A program made the translations under genes and the position numbers. A model generated the notes under the pieces. The model was not told the DNA's origin. It searched no databases and saw nothing but the letters and a program-made list of their open reading frames with translations. DNA of 64,000 nt from Bathynomus jamesi (lineage: Eukaryota > Arthropoda > Malacostraca > Isopoda > Cirolanidae): NCBI GenBank assembly GCA_023014485.1, contig JAJOZX010009436.1, positions 94,955-158,954 of the forward strand. Direction: 5' to 3'. Position 1 is the stretch's first letter; each line of letters starts with the position of its first letter. Shown here piece by piece: positions 1 to 10,599 of this stretch.

Positions 1-269
1 GCAAGTGATATATTGAATTGTTCATACTTCGTGGTGGTGTGCCACGACGAGAGCAGAGAAAAAACTTTCAGGCGAAGAATATCAGTGAAGGGTTCCTGTA
101 TCTATCCCCGTCTACTTGTCTCTTATGGAGAATGAAAGTGTTTCGTGGGTGATCACCCGTTGTTACTACTACGGCGAATTCAAGTCTCCCGCTTAGAGGT
201 GTTTATGAGGCAAGTGACAAAATATGAGTTGCTCGGTGGTTGATCATGTTATTTATATGTGGGACACAA

Positions 270-271
<2 letters not shown>
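1..271. other. unannotated leading segment
   Basis: No open frame, RNA gene or repeat end could be recognised here. It runs up to the (TA)n tract that starts the palindrome. Confidence 0.4.
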
Positions 272-315
<44 letters not shown>

Positions 316-420
316 TTAACTGCAATGACCACGCGGTATATTAATGTATAGAAACGACGTAAGTATAGAGGAGCGTTCTGCACACGAGGAAGAGAAATAA
401 CGAACAAATGAAAACTGAGG

Positions 421-492
421 TAACCGCCCGGGAATCGAACCCAAGATCTTCCGATTGCCGGTCAGATATGCTATCCACTACACCACGGGCCT
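421..492 (-). repeat. tRNA-like Pol III cassette, monomer 1
   Basis: D-arm, anticodon-arm and T-arm features are clear, and the anticodon loop would read GGC. The acceptor strands do not pair and the residue before the anticodon is C instead of U. It is therefore a tRNA relic with Pol III boxes, not a working tRNA gene. Confidence 0.6.
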
Positions 493-683
493 CGATCAGT
501 CAGAAGTCGTAATTCTCCTACATAGGGCAGAAACCAATGCCTTGAGAGGGCACCCTCGCAAATCGTGAATATGTACATTTAACTGCAATGACCACGCAGT
601 ATATTAATGTATAGAAACGACGTAAGTATAGAGGAGCGTTCTGCACACGAGGAAGAGAAATAACGAACAAATGAAAAATGAGG

Positions 684-755
684 TAACCGCCCGGGAATCG
701 AACCCAGAATCTTCCGATTGCCGGTCAGATATGCTATCCACTACACCACGGGCCT
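684..755 (-). repeat. tRNA-like Pol III cassette, monomer 2
   Basis: Same tRNA-like unit 263 bp downstream, with the same unpaired acceptor strands. The third left-arm unit is cut off just at the start of this cassette, near 946-952. Confidence 0.6.
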
Positions 756-1045
756 CGATCAGTCAGAAGTCGTAATTCTCCTACATAGGGCAGAAACCAA
801 TGCCTTGAGAAGGCACCCTCGCAAATCGTGAATATGTACATTTAACTGCAATGACCACGCAGTATATTAATGTATAGAAACGACGTAAGTATAGAGGAGC
901 GTTCTGCACACGAGGAAGAGAAATAACGAACAAATGAAAAATGAGGTAACCGCAGTTAAATGTACATATTCACGATTTGCGAGGGTGCCCTCTCAAGGCA
1001 TTGGTTTCTGCCCTATGTAGGAGAATTACGACTTCTGACTGATCG

Positions 1046-1115
1046 AGGCCCGTGGTGTAGTGGATAGCATATCTGACCGGCAATCGGAAGATCCTGGGTT
1101 CGATTCCGGGCGGTT
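1046..1115 (+). repeat. tRNA-like Pol III cassette, inverted arm 1
   Basis: Plus-strand copy of the cassette. It has lost one base in the T-stem run (CCGGG instead of CCCGGG), which explains the 262-bp spacing to the next unit. Confidence 0.6.
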
Positions 1116-1307
1116 ACCTCATTTTTCATTTGTTCGTTATTTCTCTTCCTCGTGTGCAGAACGCTCCTCTGTACTTACGTCGTTTCTATACATTAATATA
1201 CTGCGTGGTCATTGCAGTTAAATGTACATATTCACGATTTGCGAGGGTGCCCTCTCAAGGCATTGGTTTCTGCCCTATGTAGGAGAATTACGACTTCTGA
1301 CTGATCG

Positions 1308-1379
1308 AGGCCCGTGGTGTAGTGGATAGCATATCTGACCGGCAATCGGAAGATCCTGGGTTCGATTCCCGGGCGGTTA
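1308..1379 (+). repeat. tRNA-like Pol III cassette, inverted arm 2
   Basis: Plus-strand copy with intact A and B boxes and the same degenerate acceptor region as the other monomers. Confidence 0.6.
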
Positions 1380-1570
1380 TCTCATTTTTCATTTGTTCGT
1401 TATTTCTCTTCCTCGTGTGCAGAACGTTCCTCTGTACTTACGTCGTTTCTATACATTAATATACTGCGTGGTCATTGCAGTTAAATGTACATATTCACGA
1501 TTTGCGAGGGTGCCCTCTCAAGGCATTGGTTTCTGCCCTATGTAGGAGAATTACGACTTCTGACTGATCG

Positions 1571-1642
1571 AGGCCCGTGGTGTAGTGGATAGCATATCTG
1601 ACCGGCAATCGGAAGATCCTGGGTTCGATTCCCGGGCGGTTA
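1571..1642 (+). repeat. tRNA-like Pol III cassette, inverted arm 3
   Basis: Last copy of the cassette, followed by the flank that runs into the (TA)n-(TG)n microsatellite. A short open frame over this region (1585-1848) is only read-through of the repeat. Confidence 0.6.
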
Positions 1643-1717
1643 TCTCATTTTTCATTTGTTCGTTATTTCTCTTCCTCGTGTGCAGAACGCTGCTCTATAC
1701 TTACGTCGTTTCTATAC

Positions 1718-1759
<42 letters not shown>

Positions 1760-1925
1760 TTTGTCTGTTAAAATACATTATAGATTATAAAAGATACGTT
1801 ATACAGTTGGTGCTCATAATATATCACAATTTACTCAACGTGATGTGATTACCAATTAGATCAGTGGTTCTCAACATAAAGGTAATTAAAAATGATATAA
1901 TTATGTTAGGAATAAAAAAGTAGCT

Positions 1926-3800
1926 TTGCAGACCATTGATCCACTCATAGTCGAAAACAACGAGCAAATTTCCGATGATCTACAAATGACGAAAGTTTTA
2001 AATAAATTCTTCTCTTCCGTGTTTACTGACGAAAATATAAAAAACGTTCCCGTTCCCGCAGTCATGCTCAAGGACGATCATTTAAATCTTCGCAATTATA
2101 TCACTAGTGAAAGTGAGGTTTTTCAGCCCTTGGCGAAACTAATCCTAATTAAACTCTAGGTCCAGACAAGCTCTACCCTTGGGTATTTAAGGAAATGAAC
2201 TGCGCAATAGTCTCTCCTCTTTTACAGATATACTTAATAAATCGTTACTTAATGGTTAGTTAATAAATGGATTGGAAACTCGCAAACGTCACGACAGTGT
2301 TTAAAAAAGGAGACGAATCGCTTCTCGGAAATTATCGTCCCTATTAGTTTGATTTCAATAATTGTTAATTTTCGAGAGACGATCGTTCGGGACAGAACAT
2401 CATAGTTAATCATTTAGAAATTAATAATTTAAAGAATCTCATCAAGCCTTTCGAAGTAATCGCTCTTGTCTTACTAATTTGCTCGACTTTATTAATGATA
2501 TCGTGTGTGTGTGTATATGTATATATATACTATATATATGACGAAAGTAAAACAGTGGATGTTATATATTTCGATTTTCAAAAGACGTTTGATAGAGTGC
2601 CCCAGAGGAGATGATTAGCCAAACTTAGTCTCCCAGAATTGATGGTAATGTTCTCAAATGGACTGAAAATTGGCTAAGCGGACGTAAACACTGATACATT
2701 AATGGTAAAGCGTCTAACTGAAGAAACGTAACTAGTAGCGTGCCTCAGGGATTAGTTTTAGGAACCAGTTGTTTTTGTTACTTATATCCGTAACATCAAC
2801 AAAGGCATTAACAGTATAATTTCAAAATTTGCCGACGAGCCAAATCAGCGGCGGAACGTTTAAAGATTCAAAAAGATATTAATAACTTACTCGAGTGGAC
2901 AGAAATCCGGCAAATGAAATTGAATATGGATAAATGTAAAGCGCTGCATATCGGTAGGAACAGCGTTAAAGAAGAGTATTCTTTGCGCGACAAGACACTA
3001 ACGAGTGTTTTGGAAGAGAAAGATTTAAGTATTATTGCTGCCCGCCAGGGTATAAAATAAGCGTGCAGTGTTCCCAAAATGTACAGTGTTCATTGTAATT
3101 TGTGTAGTGATTGGGGGTATGGCAATATAAGTAATATTATTGTAGATATTTTTTAACTGCACAAAATCAGCATGAACACAACACAAATTACAATGAACAC
3201 TGTGCATTTTGGGAACACTGCACGCTTATTTTATACCCTGCTGCCCGCCACTCTTAAACCCAGTAAGCAATGTATCGAAGCGGTTAGAAAAGCAAATATA
3301 ATCTTAGGATTTATTGGTAGATCATTTGAATCCAAGTCCAGAAAAACAATGCTTGTATTATGTAATTCCTTAGTACGCACCTACCTGGAATACTGCATTC
3401 ATGTCTGGTCCCCATATTTGCGACAAGACATAGAGAGAAAGGAGAGAGTGCGGCGACGGGTTACTGATACGATTTCCAGGCTTAGAAACAAATCATACGC
3501 TGCCCGTTTAGAAATGTTAAATTTATTCTCACTCGTAAAAAGGCGAATTTGAGGAGATTTAATCCGAGTGTTTAAAATGATTAGAGGTTTTGATAATGTC
3601 GACGTCGAAAAATATTTCACCTTCAGAAATGCAGATAGAACTCGCGGTAATGGTCTCAAATTAGTGGGCAAACATTTTGATTTTAACGAAGATAAGCATT
3701 TCTTCACTCGGATAGTTAATTTGTGGAATGGATTACCAGCCAGCGTAGTTCAAAGTAATTCGGTCGAGTCTTTTGAAAAAAAAAAAAAAAAAGAGTCTTG
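1926..3800 (+). pseudogene. degenerate CR1-like LINE ORF2
   Basis: Broken reverse transcriptase of a non-LTR retrotransposon. The first piece (1926-2159) has the NKFFSSVFTDE segment typical of the region before the RT core. Around 2565-2615 the frame reads FDFQKTFDRVPQ, the first catalytic block of CR1/Jockey-type RTs. From about 3250 to 3780 the C-terminal region follows (SLVRTYLEY, VWSP, IERKERV, then the WNGLP segment). Many stops and frameshifts separate these pieces, so the copy is dead. A 193-bp MITE is inserted at 3047-3239. The protein resembles the better preserved LINEs at 22.9-25.7 and 59.1-62.3 kb but is clearly diverged. An A-rich run at 3776-3791 follows the last coding block. 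Confidence 0.8.
3047..3239. mobile_element. Mutator-type MITE with 10-bp target duplication
   Basis: A 193-bp element starting AGGGTATAAAATAAG and ending with its inverse. The terminal inverted repeats are about 59 bp long with one mismatch seen. It is flanked by direct repeats GCTGCCCGCC at 3037-3046 and 3240-3249. Long TIRs with a 9-10 bp duplication are the usual signature of Mutator-like elements. It carries no coding capacity. It sits inside the LINE remnant, so it is younger than that insertion. Confidence 0.85.
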
Positions 3801-3986
3801 ATGCTTATCTTGCCTTAAATCCCCAGTTTGAAGCGTTTGTTAGTGCATAGAAGTATTATAGCATTTTCATTCGGATTCTCCCCTCTTTGCTTTAAAATTT
3901 TAACATTTTTACTTATTTTTAAATTTACTTCTTTTTTTAACAGACAATCTCGTAGGGACCAGCCGGTCTGTTGCTGTTTTGTCTCT

Positions 3987-4014
3987 TTTGTGTATATATA
4001 TATATATATATATC
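3987..4014. repeat. (TA)n microsatellite
   Basis: Short TA tract following the LINE C-terminal remnant. The segment 3800-4260 has no recognisable gene. Confidence 0.6.
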
Positions 4015-4261
4015 ATGTAAATACGTATTTGTTCATGTTTTGTAGTTAATTATGACGACTAAATATATGCAGTTTTAAATTTTAATCAAACTGAAAGTGC
4101 TTTTCCTTTGATTTAGTTAACTTATATTAGAATTTGAGGGTGGAGTCGCGGTCGTTGGGAGGATTGTAAATATACTCGTAGGTGCCAGATATTAAAAGCT
4201 TGAGAACAGCTGGATTAGAGAATCACACTTTGATCAAAATAAGAACCAGATAATTCATATA

Positions 4262-4381
4262 CAGGGTGGGCGTAAAGTCTGGGCATCCCTTGAAAATAAG
4301 TTAGTGTACATGAAAGAAAATTTATTGCGTATTAACATTAAAATAAATTTTCCTATGAGATCGGACTTATGGGACACCCTG
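4262..4381. mobile_element. mariner-type MITE, CAGGGTG family
   Basis: A 120-bp element with inverted ends CAGGGTGGGCGTAAAG and a matching right end, between TA dinucleotides at 4260-4261 and 4382-4383. TA target and termini fit a Tc1/mariner derivative. It resembles the 203-bp copy at 7015-7217. Confidence 0.7.
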
Positions 4382-4439
4382 TATATATGATATTATCTTG
4401 TAGATAACAGACAGTTCGTCATTTCCTGTACACTGCTTA

Positions 4440-4845
4440 GAAAATCATAGTTATTTTGTCAAGGATGATTAATAAATTTTTTTTATTTGTTATGTATTAA
4501 AATTAAATAAATTTAAAATTAAAATAAAAACATTAAAATTTAAATTAATTAAAATTTGAATTAAGCTAAATTAAAATTTAACATGAAACATTAAAATTTA
4601 AATTAATTAAAATAAATTAAAATTTAACAGATGAAACCTTAAAATTTAAATTAGAATAACAACGCATTAAAATTTATTAAAATGAAAATGAATTAAAAGC
4701 AAAGTAATATAAAATAACAAATAAAATTAATTAAAATGAGAATTAAAAAAAAAATTAATTAAAAATAGAATTGTAAATAAAATTGTGTGAATTTAGAATT
4801 AAGTTATTTTAATAATTTTAATAATTTTAATTTAATAATAAGTCC
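4440..4845. repeat. AT-rich low-complexity tract
   Basis: Degenerate repeats of AAATTAAAATTT-like words. No gene is visible. It leads directly into the LINE remnant at 4850. Confidence 0.6.
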
Positions 4846-4850
4846 CTCTG

Positions 4851-5461
4851 TTAAAGGTCTGGATCGGCTACTAAAGGTCTGCGAAGTGTATTCGCAGAAA
4901 CATGATATTCTTTTTAATGTTACAAAAACTAAGGTTATGCAATTTCATCCTAAAAGCTGTAATCAGCCAGCTGATATTAGGTTTCAAATGAAAGGTGAAG
5001 TAATTGAGGAAGTACAAGAGTTTAAGTATTTGGGTCAAACTATTACCAGCTCCTTGAGTGATGACTCGGATATAAGAAAACAATCTCGAAGCCTTTGTGC
5101 TAAAGCGAATATGACTATAAGGAACTTTCGGTTCTGTACAAGTGAAGCTAAAGACACTCTCTTTCGTACTTTCTGCAGTAATATATACGGACAGCAACTC
5201 TGGGTGAATTATAAAAAAGGTTCTGGCAGAACTCTAAATTTGCTGTACAACAGGTCTTTTAGACTCTTACATAAATTACCCCCGAGATGCTCAGCTTCGC
5301 AAATGTTTGCTACCCGCAATGTCCCGAGCTTCCCGGAGGTAACAAGACGTGTTCAATACAGTCTAATGCAAAGAATTAACCCTTTCATACCTGATTTTCG
5401 TTTCTTTTCATGCCACAAAAAACACTTATGTGATATCTCCAGAAAGACTAAAACCTTATAA
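4851..5461 (+). pseudogene. 5'-truncated LINE, RT C-terminal region
   Basis: About 200 codons remain open and encode the region downstream of the RT catalytic core. The clearest blocks are FKYLGQTITS with the following SDDSDI, then NIYGQQLWVNYKK, then the C-terminal segment with RCSASQMF and VPSFPEV. These are typical of non-LTR retrotransposon proteins often labelled jockey-like in animal genomes. The catalytic FADD block and everything upstream are missing, as expected from 5' truncation. The open frame formally begins at 4787 in the AT-rich tract, but homology starts near 4850. It is a different LINE family from those at 22.9 and 59 kb. Confidence 0.75.
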
Positions 5462-5769
5462 AATTTGATGGTCTCTTGTATGACCATCCAAGCTATCCAT
5501 GAGTCCTGCCGTTTATCCTCTAAAGTCTAAGCTATGGACTTCTTGATACGAAAATGTCTGTCTGTAGCACCACTTAACTTTGACATTACTGTATTATTTC
5601 TAATTAATTGTATATATTTTTATCCTTTGTATGTGAACTGTCATTGTATTAATAATATTTGTCTGTCAATAAACCTCTTCATTTTAATTTTCATTTTAAT
5701 TCTTGCTTTGAATCTGGAAAAACTAAGAATTATTTACGATATTAAAATCTATGGAATATTTTTTAAGTA

Positions 5770-5859
5770 CAGGGTGGCCACAAAGTCCCTTTGCATGAAA
5801 AACAAGGGCAACACAGATCTGCTGTAATTTCACTGCAAAAGGACTTTGTGGTTACCCTG
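5770..5859. mobile_element. 90-bp TA-flanked MITE, copy 1
   Basis: Inverted ends CAGGGTGGCCACAAAG, bounded by TA on both sides. The interior (TTTGCATGAAAAACA) matches the copy at 7834-7925. A Tc1/mariner-type derivative with no coding capacity. Confidence 0.75.
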
Positions 5860-5926
5860 TACTTTAGCCATTACTTTATTCATGTTAGGGGATTAAAATT
5901 AGATACGTGTCCTTTGAGGACAGAAT

Positions 5927-5927
<1 letters not shown>

Positions 5928-5996
<69 letters not shown>
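5928..5996. repeat. (TA)n-(GA)n compound microsatellite
   Basis: A TA tract changes directly into a GA tract. Open frames through it are not genes. Confidence 0.9.
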
Positions 5997-5998
<2 letters not shown>

Positions 5999-6671
5999 AC
6001 TTTCCAAAATTTTTAATGGAGATAAAACAAATACAAAAGTAGGTATTAATCATTTATTAGTTATAATTCTCAGTTTTAAATTGAATAACCTTTAATTACA
6101 TTTGTTTTACAATTTATAATGACATGAATAATTGTGGAGCTCGACTATTTATTTGATTTAATTTGGCCCTTAAGCTTTAGGCTTTACTGGGCTCTTATTA
6201 AAAATAAACAGCTAGTTATTATTAATTAATAATAAATAAATTACAGTTTACAATCACAGTTTATATTACAGTTAAAATTTCCTTGAAATTCTGTGAAAAA
6301 CATGAATATATATATATAAATTCATTCGCTTATAAATCATATAAAATTAAAGAAAACATTTTTACACTAACTGGAAAGCTTAGTATCAATATTCATATAT
6401 ATGTACAGACTTCAACAATTTTATTCTATATGTGATGTACTGTGCTACTATTTATTATTACTAGTACACTGTGAAGATAAAAGTTCCTAACCTAGCCAGT
6501 GGAAGTACCCGAATGGTCTTTTTGTAATTTTGACGTTCCAGGTACTGCATGGGTTCCCTTTTGGGTATATAGGATCAAAACGAGAGCCAGTAAGGTACCG
6601 GTTAGTGTCTATGCTGTCCCCATTTAGAATTCTGAGAGGAACCTTCACTTAACCTATTTCGACAAGTAATG

Positions 6672-6845
6672 ATAATTAGTGAGAAGGGCCAGAAACTGGC
6701 ACAGCGCTCAGGCCAGACTAATGTAGCCCATTGCGCTAGTTCCCGGATTATTTTTAGCCAGCATCACCTGGAGTCGAGCCCTTGAGCTCAGTGTGTTCAC
6801 TTCGCTTATCGAGAAAGAGTTTTACCCACTGAGCTACAGGAACTG
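6672..6845 (-). mobile_element. tRNA-derived SINE, copy 1
   Basis: On the minus strand the head reads GTAGCTCAGTGGGTAAAA, an A-box-like tRNA start, followed by a B-box-like segment and a tail with GGGCTACATTAGTC. It matches copies at 10425-10590 and 36290-36485. The limits are approximate. Confidence 0.6.
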
Positions 6846-7014
6846 GTTTGACATGTACTGGGGAATCAAACGGCTTAAAACTTTCATGTTAATTGGGACC
6901 TTTTTTTACTGTTTACAGTGTACTGAACATTCGTTCTACGTCATAGCTCAGATTACAGTATTTGAAAGTTGTAGAAAATCAGGCGTGAGATGAAACTTGC
7001 GTCCTGAAGTTATA

Positions 7015-7217
7015 CAGGGTGGTCAAAAAGTCTGGGCACCCCCTCAAAATAAGATAGTTTACATGAAAGGAAGAATTTACTGTACATTGACATTTTTAAA
7101 TTTTTAATTTAACAAAAAGCTACTAAAATGCAAAAAATTAGGTATGCAAATATGAGATACGTAAAAATTAGATATGTAAATATTTTGAGGGATTGCCCAG
7201 ACTTTTTGCCCACCCTG
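7015..7217. mobile_element. mariner-type MITE, CAGGGTG family
   Basis: Inverted ends CAGGGTGGTCAAAAAGTC and its inverse, flanked by TA at 7013-7014 and 7218-7219. The start resembles the 4262-4381 element, while the interior is longer and AT-rich. Non-coding. Confidence 0.75.
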
Positions 7218-7537
7218 TACAATGTTCCTCATTGACAGACTGTTTTATTTTGGAATATGTCTGGCATTACAAAGCATTTGTTTATTACAAACAAAAAGAT
7301 GTTTCATTTCACGAATCACTGATCAATTAACAATTTAGTCTACATGGACAGCAACAACCATGGTTGTTGTGACCAAGTAATTTTCTTAGTGTACAGACCA
7401 ATTTAACCAATTTACGAGTAAAATCAAAGCATCTGAATATATATATGAAAAACCTCACAATTAATAATTATATTTAAATAAAACACTTCTAGTTTAAGCT
7501 TCAAAAAACGCTAACTATTAATGAAAAGTATATATAC

Positions 7538-7612
7538 GAGGCGCTCCGGACCACAACCTTTTTCTTCATTTGTAAATTTTGGCGCTTGGCAGCTTGTGCT
7601 CCGGAGCGCCTC
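7538..7612. repeat. short inverted repeat
   Basis: Perfect 13-bp arms GAGGCGCTCCGGA enclose a 49-bp loop. It could be a tiny MITE or a foldback; no target duplication was seen. Confidence 0.6.
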
Positions 7613-7765
7613 AGATTAATATACTAGTATATATTAGTATATACTAGTAGTATGCTAGTATATTTTACTGAACGAAAGGGTTAAAAGTACGTAAGTTTGG
7701 TATTATACTCGTAGTATCACCAAAATTACATATTTTTAATTCTTTCGTTCAATTATATTTTTCCT

Positions 7766-8575
7766 TTAACCCTTTCACGACCGATGGTACGTACTTTTTC
7801 GTCCCACCAGAAACAATAATATAGATTGTACTACAGGCTGACCTCAAAGTCCCTTTGCATGAAAAACAGGGGCAACGTACAGATATGCTGTAATTTCGCT
7901 GCAAATGGGACTTTGTGGCCACTCTGTACAATATCTCATTTCTCTAAATGTGTCTACGCATTTATATAGGTGTCATTTAGTTGTCGGAAAAGGAACCGAA
8001 AATGTGTATCATTTCAGTGACAAATTACTAAAATATTTAGTTTTTAATAACACTAAAACCTCTACTGTTTGGTGAAAGAGTGACCGCATATACTACGGGA
8101 ATCGTCTTTAAAGGATTAATAAAAAAAAGTATGATATTTATTGTTATCCAAAACCAAATACTTTAGTAACTAATCACTTAGCCCTTTTCGCTCCGGGTGT
8201 GGCATATAAACTACACATCCAGTTTGTGCTCAGATTCGGGTGTGGTAAATAAACCAACTCCTAATCTTTTTTTAATTCCGGGTGTAGTTTATAAACCAAG
8301 GGTATATCCCTCCCTTTCCACCCTCTGGGGTTGAAAATGGGGGGGGGGGGGATATGTGTGTTATAATTCGAATTCATATAATTCGCCTCAAAGCTCTGCC
8401 TGTAGTGAAAGAGTTAAATGACACACATTTTGGCTTCCTTTTCCGACAACTAAACTGAAGCTGTATAAACAAGCATATAGAAGCATTTGTAAAAATGATG
8501 TATTTTAGTACAATATACGCTATTATCATCATTGCTGGTGGGATATTACAGTCCCACAAGTACTGAAAGGGTTAA
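7766..8575. mobile_element. piggyBac-like non-autonomous element, TTAA flanks
   Basis: TTAA occurs at both ends (7766-7769 and 8572-8575), followed by CCCTTTCA at the left and its inverse at the right. Inverted similarity extends deep inside: the segment with GTTGTCGGAAAAGGAA near 7980 reappears inverted near 8440. TTAA targets and CCC/GGG ends are typical of piggyBac derivatives. There is no transposase frame. A MITE is nested at 7834-7925. Arms are imperfect, so the element is old. Confidence 0.65.
7834..7925. mobile_element. 90-bp TA-flanked MITE, copy 2
   Basis: Same family as 5770-5859, sharing the TTTGCATGAAAAACA interior and the ACAAAGTCC ends. It lies within the left arm of the TTAA-flanked element. 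Confidence 0.7.
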
Positions 8576-8662
8576 AATAAACACGAATCATTTGTTTACA
8601 AAATTTTAGCAAAAATTTAATATTTACAAACCAAAAATTACAATTTGATCGACCACCTGATG

Positions 8663-8832
8663 CAAGGGCGTAGAAACACATTACTTTTAAAAAATTTTAA
8701 ATTTAAGTAATTTCCTGCGATTTCATCACAGAACTCATTATTATTTTAAGTTGAACTGAATTTCATTTTAGAGCTGAAAAATGAGTGGGCCAATGCCTCT
8801 CCGCCCCCCCTCCCCCTGTTCCTACGCCCTTG
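8663..8832. mobile_element. hAT-type MITE with 8-bp target duplication
   Basis: Inverted ends CAAGGGCGTAGAAAC and GTTCCTACGCCCTTG. The flanks ACCTGATG (8655-8662) and ACCCGATG (8833-8840) match at 7 of 8 positions, the size expected for hAT. Non-coding. Confidence 0.75.
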
Positions 8833-8883
8833 ACCCGATGAAAAGAACTCGGATGAAAAACATTTTAGTAAATATTAATTCTG

Positions 8884-8922
<39 letters not shown>

Positions 8923-8925
<3 letters not shown>

Positions 8926-9826
8926 GGCGTCCCAAAAAAATGTATACACACTTTAACAGCTGATAGCTCAATTGATGTTTCTTTCTTTCCAAGTTAAACC
9001 CATTAGAATTAATAATGGAAGTCAGACTAAGCTTTGAACAAAGGAAATTCATTCTAAAATTCTACTGGAAGTGTGAAAACGCAGTTGAAGTGCAAAGACA
9101 GTTTAGGAGGGAGTTTCAAACAGATCCACCAACGCGACTTACCATCACTCGAATTAGAGATAAGTTTGAAGCCGATGGAACTGTTCAGAATGTCCACAAG
9201 AAGCGTTCCGGAAGACCACGGACATCGACAAGCCCCACAAAGCAAGAAAGAGTACTGGAAACGTATCACCAAAGTCCAAGAAAATCTGTGCGGCAAGCGA
9301 GTCGTGAGGTAGGAATTTCAGAATCGTCTGTCCAACGCATTTTGAAGCGCTGTCAATGGAAAAGTTACATTCCAAGATTAGTCCATGCTATTAATGAAGA
9401 TGATCCGGACCGAAGAGTGGAGTATTGCGAGTGGTACTTGGCACGATGTGGATGTGGATTGGACGAAGGGGTTTCGTAGAATACCCTCCGCGTTCACCAG
9501 ACCTCACACCACTAGACTTTTTTATGGGGATACTTAAAAGACAAAGTCTACGCTATAAAACCTGCAACAGTCGCTGAATTGAGAGCAGCCATTGAACGAG
9601 AATGCACAGAAATACCAAACGAAATGTTTCGTGATGTTTGCGATTCCATTGCTTCGCGTTATCAGCAGTGCCTGGACCAGAACGGACGTCAGTTTGAAAA
9701 CAGGCGTTGACAAAACAATTAAATAATGTCTGTAGATTCTATTACATTTTGAAAATGAAATGTATTTTAATAAACACTGCCTTTATAAGTATTTAAAGTG
9801 TGTATACATTTTTTTGGGACGCCCTG
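8923..9826 (+). mobile_element. internally deleted mariner/Tc1-like element, copy 1
   Basis: A 904-bp element with inverted ends CAGGGCGTCCCAAAAAAATG in a (TA)n target, TA on both sides. It encodes the N-terminal DNA-binding half and a short C-terminal tail of a transposase, with the catalytic centre missing. A second copy with the same deletion lies at 42571-43482, so this is an amplified deletion derivative. Confidence 0.9.
9015..9479 (+). pseudogene. mariner transposase, catalytic core deleted
   Basis: The first roughly 140 residues form helix-turn-helix DNA-binding modules. They start [19 protein letters not shown], as in DUF4817-type arthropod mariner proteins, then contain the [10 protein letters not shown] linker. 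After EWYLARC the frame leaves the transposase: the segment that should carry the first two aspartates is gone. The C-terminal tail (about 9480-9709) survives in another frame, recognised by its SRYQQC-like end. The protein could bind transposon ends but cannot catalyse transposition; this is inference from family architecture. Confidence 0.85.
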
Positions 9827-10175
9827 TATATATACAGTATATTATATATATATTATATATATATATATAATTATATATATATATATATATGAAATACAAA
9901 GAAATATTTACTTTATTGTATATTATTATATACATTCTACTTCTACAAAAAGTATTTCACCTGCAAAATATGCTTCGTTTATAGGTTTTAGGGACCAAAA
10001 TTGGGTATGCTTTAGAATTTTGACCGCTAGCGATGATGCTTTGTGACAGCGTGTGGGATTTCCAATTTAATTAAGAATGAAAAACGAAAATATTCGAAAG
10101 ATAACAACATTTACCAATTTTACTCAACAAAATTGGAATTAAAGGTGTTAGCCCGCAAGTTAGAAGGTACATCGG

Positions 10176-10378
10176 ATCTCCTGAAGATCAGGGCCCCCAG
10201 CTTTCTTTAGTTGGCTTTATAAGGCTAACTAACGAAAATATCACGACCTAACCTAACCAATCGTCACGGGCGTACAGTTGACTTAACGACTGTTTAGGTT
10301 AGGTCGTGATATTTTCGTTAGGTAGCCTCATAAGGCTGACTAAAGAAGGCTGGGGGGCCCTGATCTTCCGGTGATCCT
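10176..10378. repeat. foldback element with CCTAACCTAACC motif
   Basis: Arms of about 80 bp are inverted around a loop near 10258-10295. They carry GATCAGGGCCCCCAG at the outer side and ACCTAACCTAACC next to the loop. No clear target duplication was seen. Confidence 0.75.
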
Positions 10379-10424
10379 GTACATCAATTTACTTTATTTT
10401 AATCATCTAAGCAATAGTGATGAG

Positions 10425-10590
10425 GGCTAGAAACTGGCACAACACTCAGGCCAACTAATATGACCCATAATTATAATTATTATTTTTATTATTACCAGAA
10501 CCACCGGGAGTCAAACCCATGACCACACTGTTTTCAGTTTGGCTTATAGGGAAATGGCGTTACCCACTGACTTACGAGAGCTGAATTTGA
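10425..10590 (-). mobile_element. tRNA-derived SINE, copy 2
   Basis: Shares the GAAACTGGCAC and CTCAGGCCAACTAAT blocks with the copies at 6672 and 36290. The tRNA-like head, with its ACCCACTGA complement, is on the minus strand. It is more degenerate than the 36-kb copy. Confidence 0.6.
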
Positions 10591-10599
10591 CGTCTATAG

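Larger units (their letters stand above)
311..1716. repeat. palindrome of 263-bp tandem monomers with a tRNA-like cassette
   Basis: Monomers repeat every 262-263 bp. On the left, units start near 311, 574 and 837 with the tRNA-like part on the minus strand. After a switch point at 950-955 the same monomer runs in the opposite orientation, with equivalent points at 952, 1214 and 1477. A (TA)n tract lies outside the left arm (272-310), and (TA)n-(TG)n lies outside the right arm (about 1717-1760). Each full unit holds a cassette with A-box-like TGGTGTAGTGG and B-box GGTTCGATTCC. It looks like a SINE-derived satellite that was inverted and joined head to head. An assembly collapse or hairpin artefact is an alternative. 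Confidence 0.85.

Noticed and set aside
421..1642. Functional tRNA genes in the five cassettes
   Set aside because: The acceptor strands do not pair, position 33 is C, and all copies share the defects. They are kept as tRNA-like repeats.
1585..1848. Open frame of 87 codons, plus strand
   Set aside because: It runs through the tRNA-like monomer and the TA/TG microsatellite, giving a low-complexity product.
1861..1876. hAT end CAGTGGTTCTCAAC
   Set aside because: A single terminus-like word with no partner end or duplication found nearby.
10247..10259. Telomere or interstitial telomeric array
   Set aside because: Only about two and a half CCTAA units, inside a foldback.
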